Assembly: GCA_046716145.1 (NCBI GenBank)
Contig: JBKJXU010000097.1
Coordinates: 12,323 to 76,322 of the forward strand
Source: AC-51 sp046716145
GTDB lineage: Bacteria; Actinomycetota; UBA4738; HRBIN12
DNA length: 64,000 nt
Direction: 5' to 3'
Shown here: positions 1-7,057 of the stretch, piece after piece
Layout: every line of letters starts with the position of its first letter
How positions within the stretch are numbered: position 1 is the first letter of the stretch
Made by a program: the position numbers and the translations under genes
The notes under the pieces: model-generated
Database searches by the model: none
Seen by the model: only the letters and a program-made list of their open reading frames with translations
Told to the model about the DNA's origin: nothing

Positions 1-110
1 TCGACGGATCCGAACGTCGCGTCATCGCAGCCGGCCTCGAAGAGCGCATCGACCGTCGCCTCGTCATCGACGTCACCGTCGACCACCAGCACGAACTCGA
101 ACTCAGCCAT
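1..110 (-). CDS. Partial small acidic protein, putative antitoxin partner (3' end outside window)
   Basis: Only the first 36 or so codons lie in the window; the gene runs off the left edge. The start ATG is at 110-108 and the visible N-terminus begins MAEFEFVLVVDGDVDDEA, followed by FEAGCDDATFG. It is rich in Asp and Glu. The start overlaps the last 8 bases of the upstream HicA-like gene, so the two are probably translationally coupled. I recall small proteins with a FEAGCDDAT-type segment occurring next to HicA-like proteins in actinobacteria, which is why I infer an antitoxin role, but I know of no functional characterisation. The assignment rests on pairing, small size and acidity. Confidence 0.6.
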   Translation of the reverse strand, partial: MAEFEFVLVVDGDVDDEATVDALFEAGCDDATFGSV

Positions 111-327
111 CGTGACCTCCGTGCGGACAACGCATCCCGCTGCGACGGACGGCCTTCGCATGGTTCATCGGGTTCTTCGGTGTGGACCACACCGATATCA
201 CGCAGCCGGCGCCGCAGCGTGCGACGCCCCATCGGTGACCTGCGGCCGTCTGCTCCACGATCCAGCCGTCCTTCTCGATGTCCTTGAGCGCAGCTTCGAC
301 GTCCTTCTTCGGATGGCGAGGCCGCAT
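103..327 (-). CDS. HicA-like small basic protein, putative toxin
   Basis: A 74-residue basic protein. It begins with a lysine-rich helix-like segment (KKDVEAALKDIEKDGW) followed by GHRWGVARCG and a WSTPKNP segment, ending with MRCPHGG. The pattern of a short helix, then strands carrying a Gly-His pair, resembles the HicA mRNA-interferase fold, in which a conserved His is needed for activity; here the candidate is in AGHRWG. It is the first gene of a two-gene unit overlapping the acidic partner by 8 bases. No Shine-Dalgarno precedes the ATG, and a -10-like box ends 8 bases upstream, so the message may be leaderless. The toxin function is inferred, not shown. Confidence 0.6.
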   Translation of the reverse strand: MRPRHPKKDVEAALKDIEKDGWIVEQTAAGHRWGVARCGAGCVISVWSTPKNPMNHAKAVRRSGMRCPHGGHDG

Positions 328-330
328 GCG

Positions 331-365
331 TTGACATCATGCAACACGGTGTTGGACGATGTCAA
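331..365 (-). promoter_or_regulatory. Large palindrome overlapping promoter of the HicA-like operon
   Basis: A near-perfect dyad is centred at 348. Outer arms TTGACATC (331-338) and GATGTCAA (358-365) match exactly, and inner arms CAACAC (342-347) and GTGTTG (349-354) match exactly. Read on the minus strand, the same bases give a -35 TTGACA, an 18-base spacer and CATGAT as a -10-like box, with the start codon 8 bases further. A repressor bound to the dyad would cover the whole promoter, as in autoregulated toxin-antitoxin operons. Confidence 0.65.
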
Positions 366-523
366 CGGTCCCGCCGCTCGGGAGCACGATGTGTATCGGC
401 GGTGGGGAGGTGCTGATCCAAACCACCGAGCTGACCTTGGTCCTCACGACGTGCAACCCGAGGTACGCGAGCAGCTAGCGCCTGATCGTTGGAGCTGAAC
501 TGGTGAGCAGACCCGGCTGAGAC

Positions 524-1678
524 CTACACGGCGAGCGACGCCGCGATCTCGTCGTAGGTCGCACCCGCGATCCCTTCCGGCAGTTCCACGGACGCCTGGC
601 CTTTCACGAGGTCATCGTCGGGGATGATGACCAGTGTCGTTCGTTGCTGCCAGGAGGCGGAGCCATCCACTTCGCGGGTCAGTTGAACGGTGATCGGCCC
701 ACCTGCGGGGTCACGCCAGGCCTGAAACTCGACCACGTCTGAGTCCGGGTTCGGCCTCATGACCGTGCATCCCAACCCCCCATAGTCGGAGCGCAGGCAT
801 ATCAATGCGTCCTCGGCCTTCGCGATGCTGTCGGGGATGTGCACAGCGATCGAGACTCCGTCGAGGGTCTCCAAGATCTTCGTGGGCGCATCGAGCAGGC
901 TCCTACAGAGCGGAGGTGCGGCATCCCAATAGGCCATCGTGCCAGGCGCGGGCAAGTCCGGAGGGGGCGGGAAGATCTCGTCCACGAGATCTTGGAAGCC
1001 CGTCATCACGGCGCCCGGCGATCCGCTCGCGTGTTCGATGTTCCAGTCGACGATGAGCTGTGCCCTGCTGGCTTCATCCGGAACGCGAGAGGCTATGAAC
1101 TCCTCGACCACGCTCTCACCGGACCGCGAACCCAGGACCTCGTTGGCGCGTTGGTCGTAGCCGAACGCAACGAAGAAGGACCCGGATGCGTTGCGTCCGT
1201 CGGAACCGATGGTCACCGGACCGGAACCCGAGGCTGCGATCAGATCGAGGAGGAGCGCCTGATCTCCCGAAAGGCGTACTTCAGAACCGGCTGCCACCGG
1301 CGCGTCGGAGCCGTCACCGAACCCGCGGTCCAAGAGCACCTCACTGATACTCGCCGCGAGGGTTCGATGGTCTGGGTGGTTGACCGGATCTTCGCTCGGC
1401 GTGAGACCCTCGGTACCCGGCGCCACGAGCAGCACGACGTCGGCGAAAGGCTCGGCCCTGATGAGGGGTGCGTCCTCCAGCGGCACGATGTCGTCCGGGT
1501 ACGGATGCGGGGGTGAGGGTGAGGGTGAGGCATCCGGCCCACACCAGGGCCACGGCAGCTCTTCATCCCGAGTGAAGGGTGTCGCCGCGTCCCCGCCGGA
1601 GCGCACTAGGAACGCGATCGGAGCCAACCCCACTACCACCAGGGCCAGCGCAAGGAGAGCCTGCCTGATGCCCTTCAC
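524..1678 (-). CDS. Exported or membrane-anchored protein of unknown function
   Basis: A 384-residue protein with a hydrophobic N-terminal segment (about residues 8-26, LALALVVVGLAPIAFLV), which acts as a signal peptide or anchor. A Pro/Ser-rich linker follows (about residues 50-60, SPSPSPPHPYP) and then a large domain I do not recognise. The GTG start at 1678-1676 overlaps the stop of the upstream small ORF by 4 bases (GTGA), so the two look co-translated. No catalytic motif is evident. It sits in a run of exported proteins downstream of a zinc protease gene. I cannot assign a function. Confidence 0.65.
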   Translation of the reverse strand: MKGIRQALLALALVVVGLAPIAFLVRSGGDAATPFTRDEELPWPWCGPDASPSPSPPHPYPDDIVPLEDAPLIRAEPFADVVLLVAPGTEGLTPSEDPVNHPDHRTLAASISEVLLDRGFGDGSDAPVAAGSEVRLSGDQALLLDLIAASGSGPVTIGSDGRNASGSFFVAFGYDQRANEVLGSRSGESVVEEFIASRVPDEASRAQLIVDWNIEHASGSPGAVMTGFQDLVDEIFPPPPDLPAPGTMAYWDAAPPLCRSLLDAPTKILETLDGVSIAVHIPDSIAKAEDALICLRSDYGGLGCTVMRPNPDSDVVEFQAWRDPAGGPITVQLTREVDGSASWQQRTTLVIIPDDDLVKGQASVELPEGIAGATYDEIAASLAV

Positions 1679-1869
1679 TGCGATCGCACCTTTACGTCAT
1701 CCAGTCGAGCTTCCGCCCTGCACTGGTTCGGGATCTGCGCGCACGTGAACCAGAGCTTGTTCACCACGGACACGCGTACGGCGACGACAAGTCCAGGTGG
1801 TGAGTAACTCGTCGTCGAGTACTGGCTCCAAGTGAGGGTCGGAGTCACAGGATTCTCCCGTCGAATCAC
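1675..1869 (-). CDS. Short ORF, possible frameshifted C-terminal part of the upstream protease gene
   Basis: The first usable start is GTG at 1869, giving 64 residues, but the frame is open back to 1974 without a start codon and has no good ribosome-binding site. The longer reading includes NNFGIPAPNSTAHCNWEYS and looks like a Cys/Trp/Tyr-containing extracellular segment. It overlaps the 3' end of the matrixin-like gene in the next frame, so one extra base (or two missing bases) near 1937-1974 would join them into one protein. It is coupled downstream by a GTGA overlap. Either it is a separate small gene or the protease gene is frameshifted here; I cannot decide from one sequence. Confidence 0.4.
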   Translation of the reverse strand: MIRRENPVTPTLTWSQYSTTSYSPPGLVVAVRVSVVNKLWFTCAQIPNQCRAEARLDDVKVRSQ

Positions 1870-1936
1870 CCAGTCACCCGAAGCCGAATACTCCCAATTG
1901 CAGTGAGCTGTGCTGTTGGGAGCCGGAATCCCAAAG

Positions 1937-2824
1937 TTATTGCCAAGATCCCGAAACAGCGCGCGTGAGCAGTCTCAGATCCAAACTGCCGTTGTGCGAA
2001 TCAAGATCCTTGCGGATGTAGGCAGCAGCATCGATCGCTTGAGGGAAGGAAACCATTTCCTGTTGGTACACATAAGGATCGCCACCGCCCTGAACCGGCT
2101 CCGTCCCTGTGTACCTGTAAGTCCAGCTGCCAACGGGCGAGGATGAACTGCTCACTCGGGTCGGGGTCCCGGCGTTCATTGCTACAAATTGGTTGAGCGA
2201 GGCTGCGGCCTCGAAACTCGGATCAGCCTGGAATGGAGCATTCGCGCCTGAAGCCTGCTGATTCGTCAGGGCTGCCCGGTCATCCAGGGAAAGGGACGCC
2301 AATTCAGCCTGTGTCGCCTCGGCTGCGCTGTTGGATTGATAACAGGCGCTCGTGCGCATAGACGCGAGGGCCCCGCCGTTCGGAAGGTTCTCATCGATGG
2401 ATACATGCGGCAGTCCAAGGACATGGCCGAATTCGTGCACAGCCACGCCGTCCATGCGCGCCTGATGGCCTACCAAGGTCCTATCGAGCTCGACGACGCC
2501 GTCATCGCAGTGTCCTCTCCCGTACATGCCAAGGCCGGCCACTATCTTCACGTCGATGTCTGCATTACTCGATACGCGTCGAAGGTCAACGATGTCCGAG
2601 CCGTCACGATCGATGACGCTCTCCCATACTGACAAGGCGGCCTCGACGCTGTCCTTCTCGGCGACGGACCAATCATGATCAACGTTGACGAAGCGATACT
2701 TGACGGTGGGTCCGCACACGCCTGTACTGAAGGCGCCTCCCACGTCCTCTCGGGTTCTCCCATCTCGACTCAGTCCGATCGCGGGCGCAGGAAACTTCGC
2801 TGTCAGGGCGATCGCGATAATCAA
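1937..2824 (-). CDS. Matrixin-like (metzincin) secreted zinc metalloprotease
   Basis: The 295-residue product carries the metzincin zinc motif HEFGHVLGLPH at residues 130-140, with His130, His134 and His140 as expected ligands and Glu131 as general base. A Met-turn candidate (ALASM, Met156) follows. The region before it (about residues 40-100) matches the usual matrixin layout of a strand, a long helix and a strand. The N-terminus is hydrophobic and ends near AIG, consistent with export. The only start in frame is TTG at 2824 with no clear ribosome-binding site, and the frame is open only to 2845, so the true 5' end is uncertain. An open segment in another frame overlaps the 3' end. Confidence 0.7.
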   Translation of the reverse strand: MIIAIALTAKFPAPAIGLSRDGRTREDVGGAFSTGVCGPTVKYRFVNVDHDWSVAEKDSVEAALSVWESVIDRDGSDIVDLRRVSSNADIDVKIVAGLGMYGRGHCDDGVVELDRTLVGHQARMDGVAVHEFGHVLGLPHVSIDENLPNGGALASMRTSACYQSNSAAEATQAELASLSLDDRAALTNQQASGANAPFQADPSFEAAASLNQFVAMNAGTPTRVSSSSSPVGSWTYRYTGTEPVQGGGDPYVYQQEMVSFPQAIDAAAYIRKDLDSHNGSLDLRLLTRAVSGSWQ

Positions 2825-2957
2825 CGCAGCCAGGCAGAGGAGCTACCCTTACCTGGCTCGGCGCTCCTACCTTCACCCCTCCACCGTAGGGGGGTGGGCC
2901 GTTTCCGTCAAGGGAAACGAGATGGTCTGCCTCGCGGAGGAAGCCGAGGCGTGCCGC

Positions 2958-4496
2958 CTACTCCCACTCGATGGTGCCGGGGGGCTTGCTCGTTATGTCG
3001 TAGGCGACCCGGTTCACCCCGGGGACCTCGCGGACGATGCGGCTCGCGATCCGATCGAGGACGTCGTGGGGCAGGCGCGCCCAGTCCGCGGTCATCGCGT
3101 CCTCGGAGGTGACCGCGCGGATCACGACCGGCGCTTCATAGGTCCGGCCGTCGCCCATCACTCCGACGCTCGACACATCGGCGAGCAGGACGCAGAACGC
3201 CTGCCAGGTCTCGCGTTCCAGGCCGGCGCGGCGGATCTCCTCGCGCACGATGTGGTCGGCGCCACGCACCTTCGCCAGGTTCTCAACGTTCACCTCGCCG
3301 ACGATCCGGACGGCGAGACCCGGACCCGGGAACGGCTGACGGTGCACGATCTCCTCGGGCAGACCCAGCTGCAACCCGACCTGACGGACCTCGTCCTTGA
3401 ACAGGTCGCGCAGTGGCTCGATCAGCTCGAGATCCATGTCATCGGGCAGGCCGCCCACGTTGTGGTGGCTCTTGATGTTGGCGGCGGTCTTCGAGCCCGA
3501 CTCGATCACGTCGGGGTAGAGCGTGCCCTGGACCAGGAACCTCGCGCCCTCGTGCTCGCGGGCGACCTCCTCGAAGACGCGGATGAACTCCTCGCCGATG
3601 GCTTTGCGTTTGCGCTCCGGATCGGTGACACCGGCGAGCTTGACCAGGAACCGGTCCTGCGCCTTCACATGCACGAGCGGCACGTGGAAGTGGCGCGCGA
3701 ACGTCTCCTCCACCTGGTCGGGCTCGCCCTCGCGGTTCAGTCCGTGGTCGACGAACACGCAGGTGAGCTGCTCCCCCACCGCGCGATGCACGAGCAGCGC
3801 TGCGACGGCCGAGTCCACCCCTCCGGAGAGCGCACACAGGACCTGCGCCTCGCCGACCTGCTCGCGGATCCGTGCGACCTGCTCGTCGATGATGTTCGCG
3901 GGCGTCCAATCGGGTAGCAGGCCGCAGCCGTCGTAGAGGAACCGTTTCATCACGTCCTGGCCGTGCGGCGTGTGCGTGACCTCCGGGTGGAACTGCACCG
4001 CGAACAGGCCGCGTTCGGGATCCTCCATCGCCGCGACCGGGATCGTGTCCGTGGTGGCCGTGACGCGGAACCCCTCGGGGGCGCGCGTCACGGCGTCGCC
4101 GTGGCTCATCCACACCGTGTCCTCGGCCGGGAGATCCTGCAGGAGCAGGCCGGGTTGGGTGACGCGCACCGCGGTGCCGCCGTACTCACGGTCGCCGGTG
4201 GCGGCTACCTCGCCACCGAGCGCCTGCGCCATCAACTGGTGGCCGTAGCAGATCCCGAGCACCGGGACCCCGAGGTCGAACACCCCCGGGTCGACCTGGG
4301 GACCGTCGGGTTCGTAGACGCTCGCGGGGCCGCCGGACAGGATGAGGCCTGCGGGGCGCTTCGCAGCGAGCTCCGCCTTGGTCAGATCATGCGGGACGAT
4401 CTCGGAGTAGACGTGGGCCTCGCGGACCCGCCGGGCGATCAGCTGTGCGTACTGCGCCCCCAGATCGACGACGAGTACGGGCCGCGGATCACTCAT
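2958..4496 (-). CDS. guaA: GMP synthase (glutamine-hydrolysing)
   Basis: GuaA makes GMP from XMP, ATP and glutamine, the last step of guanine nucleotide synthesis. The 512-residue length is normal for the two-domain enzyme. The N-terminal class I amidotransferase shows the nucleophile elbow GICYGHQ (Cys83) and the His170/Glu172 pair in FHPEVTHT. The ATP pyrophosphatase domain has the P-loop SGGVDS at 224-229. The C-terminal dimerisation domain ends with the typical PPGTIEWE. It lies just downstream of vapBC on the same strand (18 bases after the vapC stop) and near guaB3, so guanine nucleotide genes are grouped here. Confidence 0.97.
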   Translation of the reverse strand: MSDPRPVLVVDLGAQYAQLIARRVREAHVYSEIVPHDLTKAELAAKRPAGLILSGGPASVYEPDGPQVDPGVFDLGVPVLGICYGHQLMAQALGGEVAATGDREYGGTAVRVTQPGLLLQDLPAEDTVWMSHGDAVTRAPEGFRVTATTDTIPVAAMEDPERGLFAVQFHPEVTHTPHGQDVMKRFLYDGCGLLPDWTPANIIDEQVARIREQVGEAQVLCALSGGVDSAVAALLVHRAVGEQLTCVFVDHGLNREGEPDQVEETFARHFHVPLVHVKAQDRFLVKLAGVTDPERKRKAIGEEFIRVFEEVAREHEGARFLVQGTLYPDVIESGSKTAANIKSHHNVGGLPDDMDLELIEPLRDLFKDEVRQVGLQLGLPEEIVHRQPFPGPGLAVRIVGEVNVENLAKVRGADHIVREEIRRAGLERETWQAFCVLLADVSSVGVMGDGRTYEAPVVIRAVTSEDAMTADWARLPHDVLDRIASRIVREVPGVNRVAYDITSKPPGTIEWE

Positions 4497-4514
4497 GCGC
4501 CCACCGTAACAGCC

Positions 4515-4946
4515 TCATCCCAGCCCCTTGACCGTGATGCCGATGAACTGCCGGAAGTCCGTGTCGTTCGTCAGGATCGTCGTGGCACCGTGCTCCAGGC
4601 ACAACGCGGCGATCTGCGCATCGAACACCTCGTCCCCCCGGGGCGTGACGTCGGCGATCAAGCCGCGTAGCAGGGGGAGGTAGCGACGTCCAGGCATGAG
4701 TACCCGAGCGCTCGGGCTAGCGACCAGGTTGTCGACGACCTCCAACGCGCGACCGGGGGCCGTCGGTCGTTGCATCGGACCCCTCGGATGCGTAACCACG
4801 CGTAGGAACTCACCGATCACGAACACCGGGATCGCCCACGCACCGTGGCCTTCCGCCAACGCCCTCAGCGCCTCCCGCGCCTGCGCATGCTGCGGCGCCT
4901 GGGCGTGGTGCGCGTACACGAGGACGTTGGTGTCGACCGCGATCAC
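4515..4946 (-). CDS. vapC: PIN-domain ribonuclease toxin, VapC family
   Basis: A 143-residue PIN-domain protein. It starts with the classic AVDTNVLVYA, giving Asp5, and has the second acidic residue in VIGEF (Glu46). Two or three further acidic positions follow (Asp109 in VFDAQIAAL, Asp128 and Asp130 in LTNDTDF), which form the metal site of PIN nucleases. VapC toxins cut RNA, often tRNA. The start is GTG at 4946, sharing GTGA with the end of the antitoxin gene, so translation is coupled. The pair sits between guaB3 and guaA, much as a vapBC pair lies between the corresponding mycobacterial genes. Confidence 0.88.
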   Translation of the reverse strand: MIAVDTNVLVYAHHAQAPQHAQAREALRALAEGHGAWAIPVFVIGEFLRVVTHPRGPMQRPTAPGRALEVVDNLVASPSARVLMPGRRYLPLLRGLIADVTPRGDEVFDAQIAALCLEHGATTILTNDTDFRQFIGITVKGLG

Positions 4947-5179
4947 CCGCGGCCTTCCATCCGATCGTAGAGGGCTTCACGGTCGGCGGCATCGACGATC
5001 GGGGGACCTCCGCCATCCGCCACGGGGATATCGAAGACATACGGCTCGGCTGGCGGTTCCTCGGAGAGCGACTTCCTCAGAGCGTCCTCGACCACTCTGG
5101 TGAGCGTCGTCCCGAACTCGGCCGCGCGCTTCTTGGCCTCGCGCATGAGGTCGTCATCGAGGTTCAGGGTCGTCTTCAT
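4943..5179 (-). CDS. vapB: Antitoxin of the VapB type (ribbon-helix-helix)
   Basis: A 78-residue protein whose N-terminus MKTTLNLDDDLMREAKKRA is a typical ribbon-helix-helix DNA-binding strand and helix. The C-terminal part (PYVFDIPVADGGG) is the flexible segment that normally wraps the toxin. It precedes vapC with a 4-base overlap. A palindrome lies 7-37 bases upstream of the start codon and is the probable autoregulatory operator. No strong ribosome-binding site is visible, so the transcript may be leaderless or nearly so. Confidence 0.85.
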   Translation of the reverse strand: MKTTLNLDDDLMREAKKRAAEFGTTLTRVVEDALRKSLSEEPPAEPYVFDIPVADGGGPPIVDAADREALYDRMEGRG

Positions 5180-5185
5180 GCCAGA

Positions 5186-5216
5186 TAACCATATCGGTCA
5201 CACAGCGATATGGCTA
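5186..5216 (-). promoter_or_regulatory. Operator palindrome upstream of vapBC
   Basis: CCATATCG (5189-5196) and CGATATGG (5206-5213) form perfect 8-base arms around a 9-base spacer, extendable outward to 11 bases with one mismatch. On the minus strand TAGCCA and TATGGT lie 17 bases apart, each matching four of six promoter consensus bases. The palindrome would therefore overlap a weak sigma-A promoter about 8 bases ahead of the vapB start. A ribbon-helix-helix antitoxin is the expected ligand. Confidence 0.6.
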
Positions 5217-5230
5217 TGCCGTCGGGGGAC

Positions 5231-6391
5231 CTAGCGCCCCATCCCGACGTGCTGCTGGGTCTGGTACGCCTTGCCCTCGGTCTTGATCGTCGGCGCGATG
5301 ACCAACTCGGCCTTCTGGAACTCCTTGATGCTCTGGTAGCCCGTGGTGGCCATGCTCGTGGCGAGCGCCCCGAACAGGTTGAACGTCCCGTCGTTCTCGT
5401 GGGCCGGTCCGATGAGGATCTCCTCCATCGAGGCGACCTGCTGGGTCTTCACGCGCGCGCCGCGCGGAAGCGTGGGGTGGAACGTGGCCATCCCCCAGTG
5501 GTAGCCGCGGCCCGGAGCTTCATATGCCCGTGTCATCGGCGAGCCGATCATCACCGCGTCGGCGCCGCAGGCGATCGCCTTCGCGATATCGCCGCCGGTG
5601 CGCATCCCGCCGTCCGCGATCACGTGGCAATAGCGGCCGGTCTCGTGCAGGTGCTCGCGCCGGGCGGCGGCCGCATCGGCGATCGCGGTGGCCTGCGGGA
5701 CGCCGATCCCCAGCACGCCGCGGCTGGTGCACGCGTTGCCGGGGCCGACACCGACCAGCACGCCCACCGCTCCGGTCCGCATCAGGTGCAGCGCCGTGGA
5801 ATACGAGGCGCACCCGCCCACGATCACGGGGATGTCGAACGCTGGGATGAACGTCTTCAGGTTGAGTGGCTCCACCTTCGTGGAGACGTGCTCGCCCGAG
5901 ACGACCGTGCCTTGGATGACCAAGATGTCCAGGCCGGCCTCCAGCACGAGCGGCGCGTAGCGCTCGACGCGCTGCGGCGTGAGCGAGGCGCATGACAGCA
6001 CCCCACCAGCCTTGATCTCTTCGATGCGCCTGCCGATCAGCTCTTCCTTGATGGGCTCGGCGTACAACTCCTGCATCCGGCGGGTGGCCTTCTCGTCGGG
6101 GAGCCCGGCGATCTCGTCGTAGATCGGGGTCGGGTCCTCGTACCGGGTCCAGAGCCCTTCCAGGTTCAGGCACGCGAGCCCACCGAGCCGGCCGATCTCG
6201 ATCGCGGTCGTCGGTGTAACCGCCGCGTCCATCGCGCTCGCCATCATGGGGAGCGCGAAACGGTACGCGTCGATCTCCCAGGAGATGTCCACGTCCACCG
6301 GGTCACGGGTGCGCCGTGACGGAACGATGGCGACCTCGTCGAACCCATAGGCCCTGCGGGCCGTCTTGCCGATGCCGATCTCGAACTCCAT
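5231..6391 (-). CDS. guaB3: GuaB3 family IMP dehydrogenase-related protein
   Basis: The 386-residue protein is an IMP dehydrogenase/GMP reductase barrel without the CBS-domain insertion of true IMP dehydrogenase. The catalytic loop GPGNACTSRG contains the cysteine (Cys221), and VIADGGMRTGGDIAKA is the phosphate-binding segment. The N-terminus EIGIGKTARRAYGFDEVAIVP is characteristic of the actinobacterial GuaB3 group. Family members are often annotated as IMP dehydrogenase; a cyanobacterial GuaB3 has, to my knowledge, been reported as a GMP reductase, so the exact reaction here is open. It lies upstream of vapBC and guaA on the same strand. Confidence 0.9.
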   Translation of the reverse strand: MEFEIGIGKTARRAYGFDEVAIVPSRRTRDPVDVDISWEIDAYRFALPMMASAMDAAVTPTTAIEIGRLGGLACLNLEGLWTRYEDPTPIYDEIAGLPDEKATRRMQELYAEPIKEELIGRRIEEIKAGGVLSCASLTPQRVERYAPLVLEAGLDILVIQGTVVSGEHVSTKVEPLNLKTFIPAFDIPVIVGGCASYSTALHLMRTGAVGVLVGVGPGNACTSRGVLGIGVPQATAIADAAAARREHLHETGRYCHVIADGGMRTGGDIAKAIACGADAVMIGSPMTRAYEAPGRGYHWGMATFHPTLPRGARVKTQQVASMEEILIGPAHENDGTFNLFGALATSMATTGYQSIKEFQKAELVIAPTIKTEGKAYQTQQHVGMGR

Positions 6392-6435
6392 GCGGGGGTC
6401 CCTCCCTAGGTGGCCGGCGATCCATGGAACGCAGA

Positions 6436-6461
6436 ACGCCCACCCGTCCCCGGATGGGCGT
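6436..6461 (-). terminator. Hairpin between the DinB-like gene and guaB3
   Basis: ACGCCCA (6436-6442) pairs with TGGGCGT (6455-6461), extended inward by two GC pairs past one mismatch, with a 6-base loop. It lies after the stop of the DinB-like gene and about 45 bases before guaB3. Only a weak T-rich tail follows on the minus strand, so it may terminate transcription imperfectly or act as a leader structure of guaB3. Confidence 0.4.
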
Positions 6462-6479
6462 CAGTGAGAAGCATGCACG

Positions 6480-7048
6480 TCAGGGTAGCAGCCAGCCGGG
6501 CGCCGCCCGCTCAGCCCCCCGGACGGCGTCGAGGGCACGGCGCGCCTGCGCCAGGTGGAACCGATCGTGCCCCGCGATCATGCGGTGGGAGAGGTCGTAG
6601 CTCTCTGGTCCGCGCTCGCTGTGCATGCCGACGCGGCCACGTTCGTCGGCGGTCGATCGCTGCCACAGCGCCACGCTGGCCCGCTTCAACACCACGAGCG
6701 TGGCGATGAGTTCGTCGGGTTCCTCCCGGCTCCGATGCAGGTGGTCGACCCACAGGTCCTGGTCGTAACCGATCAGGGGCGGCTCGTCATGGGCGATGAT
6801 CCACCGATAGCGAGCCTCATGACGATCTCGGCGTCGACCTCGTGCGCGCGGCACTCGAGGACGGACCACTCGGTCGGCGTGGGGCGGGTCGAGCGGTCCT
6901 CGCCGGCCTCCTCGAGGAGCCGCTCCCACGATGCCACCGTCTCCGACTGGACCTGGGCGGGGTCGTCCTCGCCGAGAAGGTCCAGCAGGTGCTGCTGGTA
7001 GGCCTCGGGTTCGCCGATCGGGTCGGGACTGGGCACAGCTCGGTCCAT
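6480..7048 (-). pseudogene. DinB/YfiT-like protein gene, broken by a 1-base frameshift
   Basis: Two overlapping frames together spell one DinB-like four-helix protein of about 189 residues. The first frame starts at 7048 (MDRAVPSPDPIGEPEAY) and reads through WSVLECRAHEVDAEIVM. The second continues with ARYRWIIAHDEPPLIGYDQ, HRMIAGHDRFHLAQARRAL and a stop at 6480. Inserting one base near 6813-6820 joins them. The His residues of the helical bundle (in CRAHEV, and the HDRFH segment) are those that bind metal in DinB-family proteins. Family members include mycothiol- or bacillithiol-dependent enzymes of diverse function. The lesion is either genuine inactivation or an assembly error. Confidence 0.65.
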
Positions 7049-7057
7049 CGGTCGAGC

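Noticed and set aside
2685..3917. Long plus-strand ORF of 410 codons opposite guaA
   Set aside because: It is an antisense shadow of guaA, which is unambiguous on the minus strand; GC-rich codon bias opens such frames.
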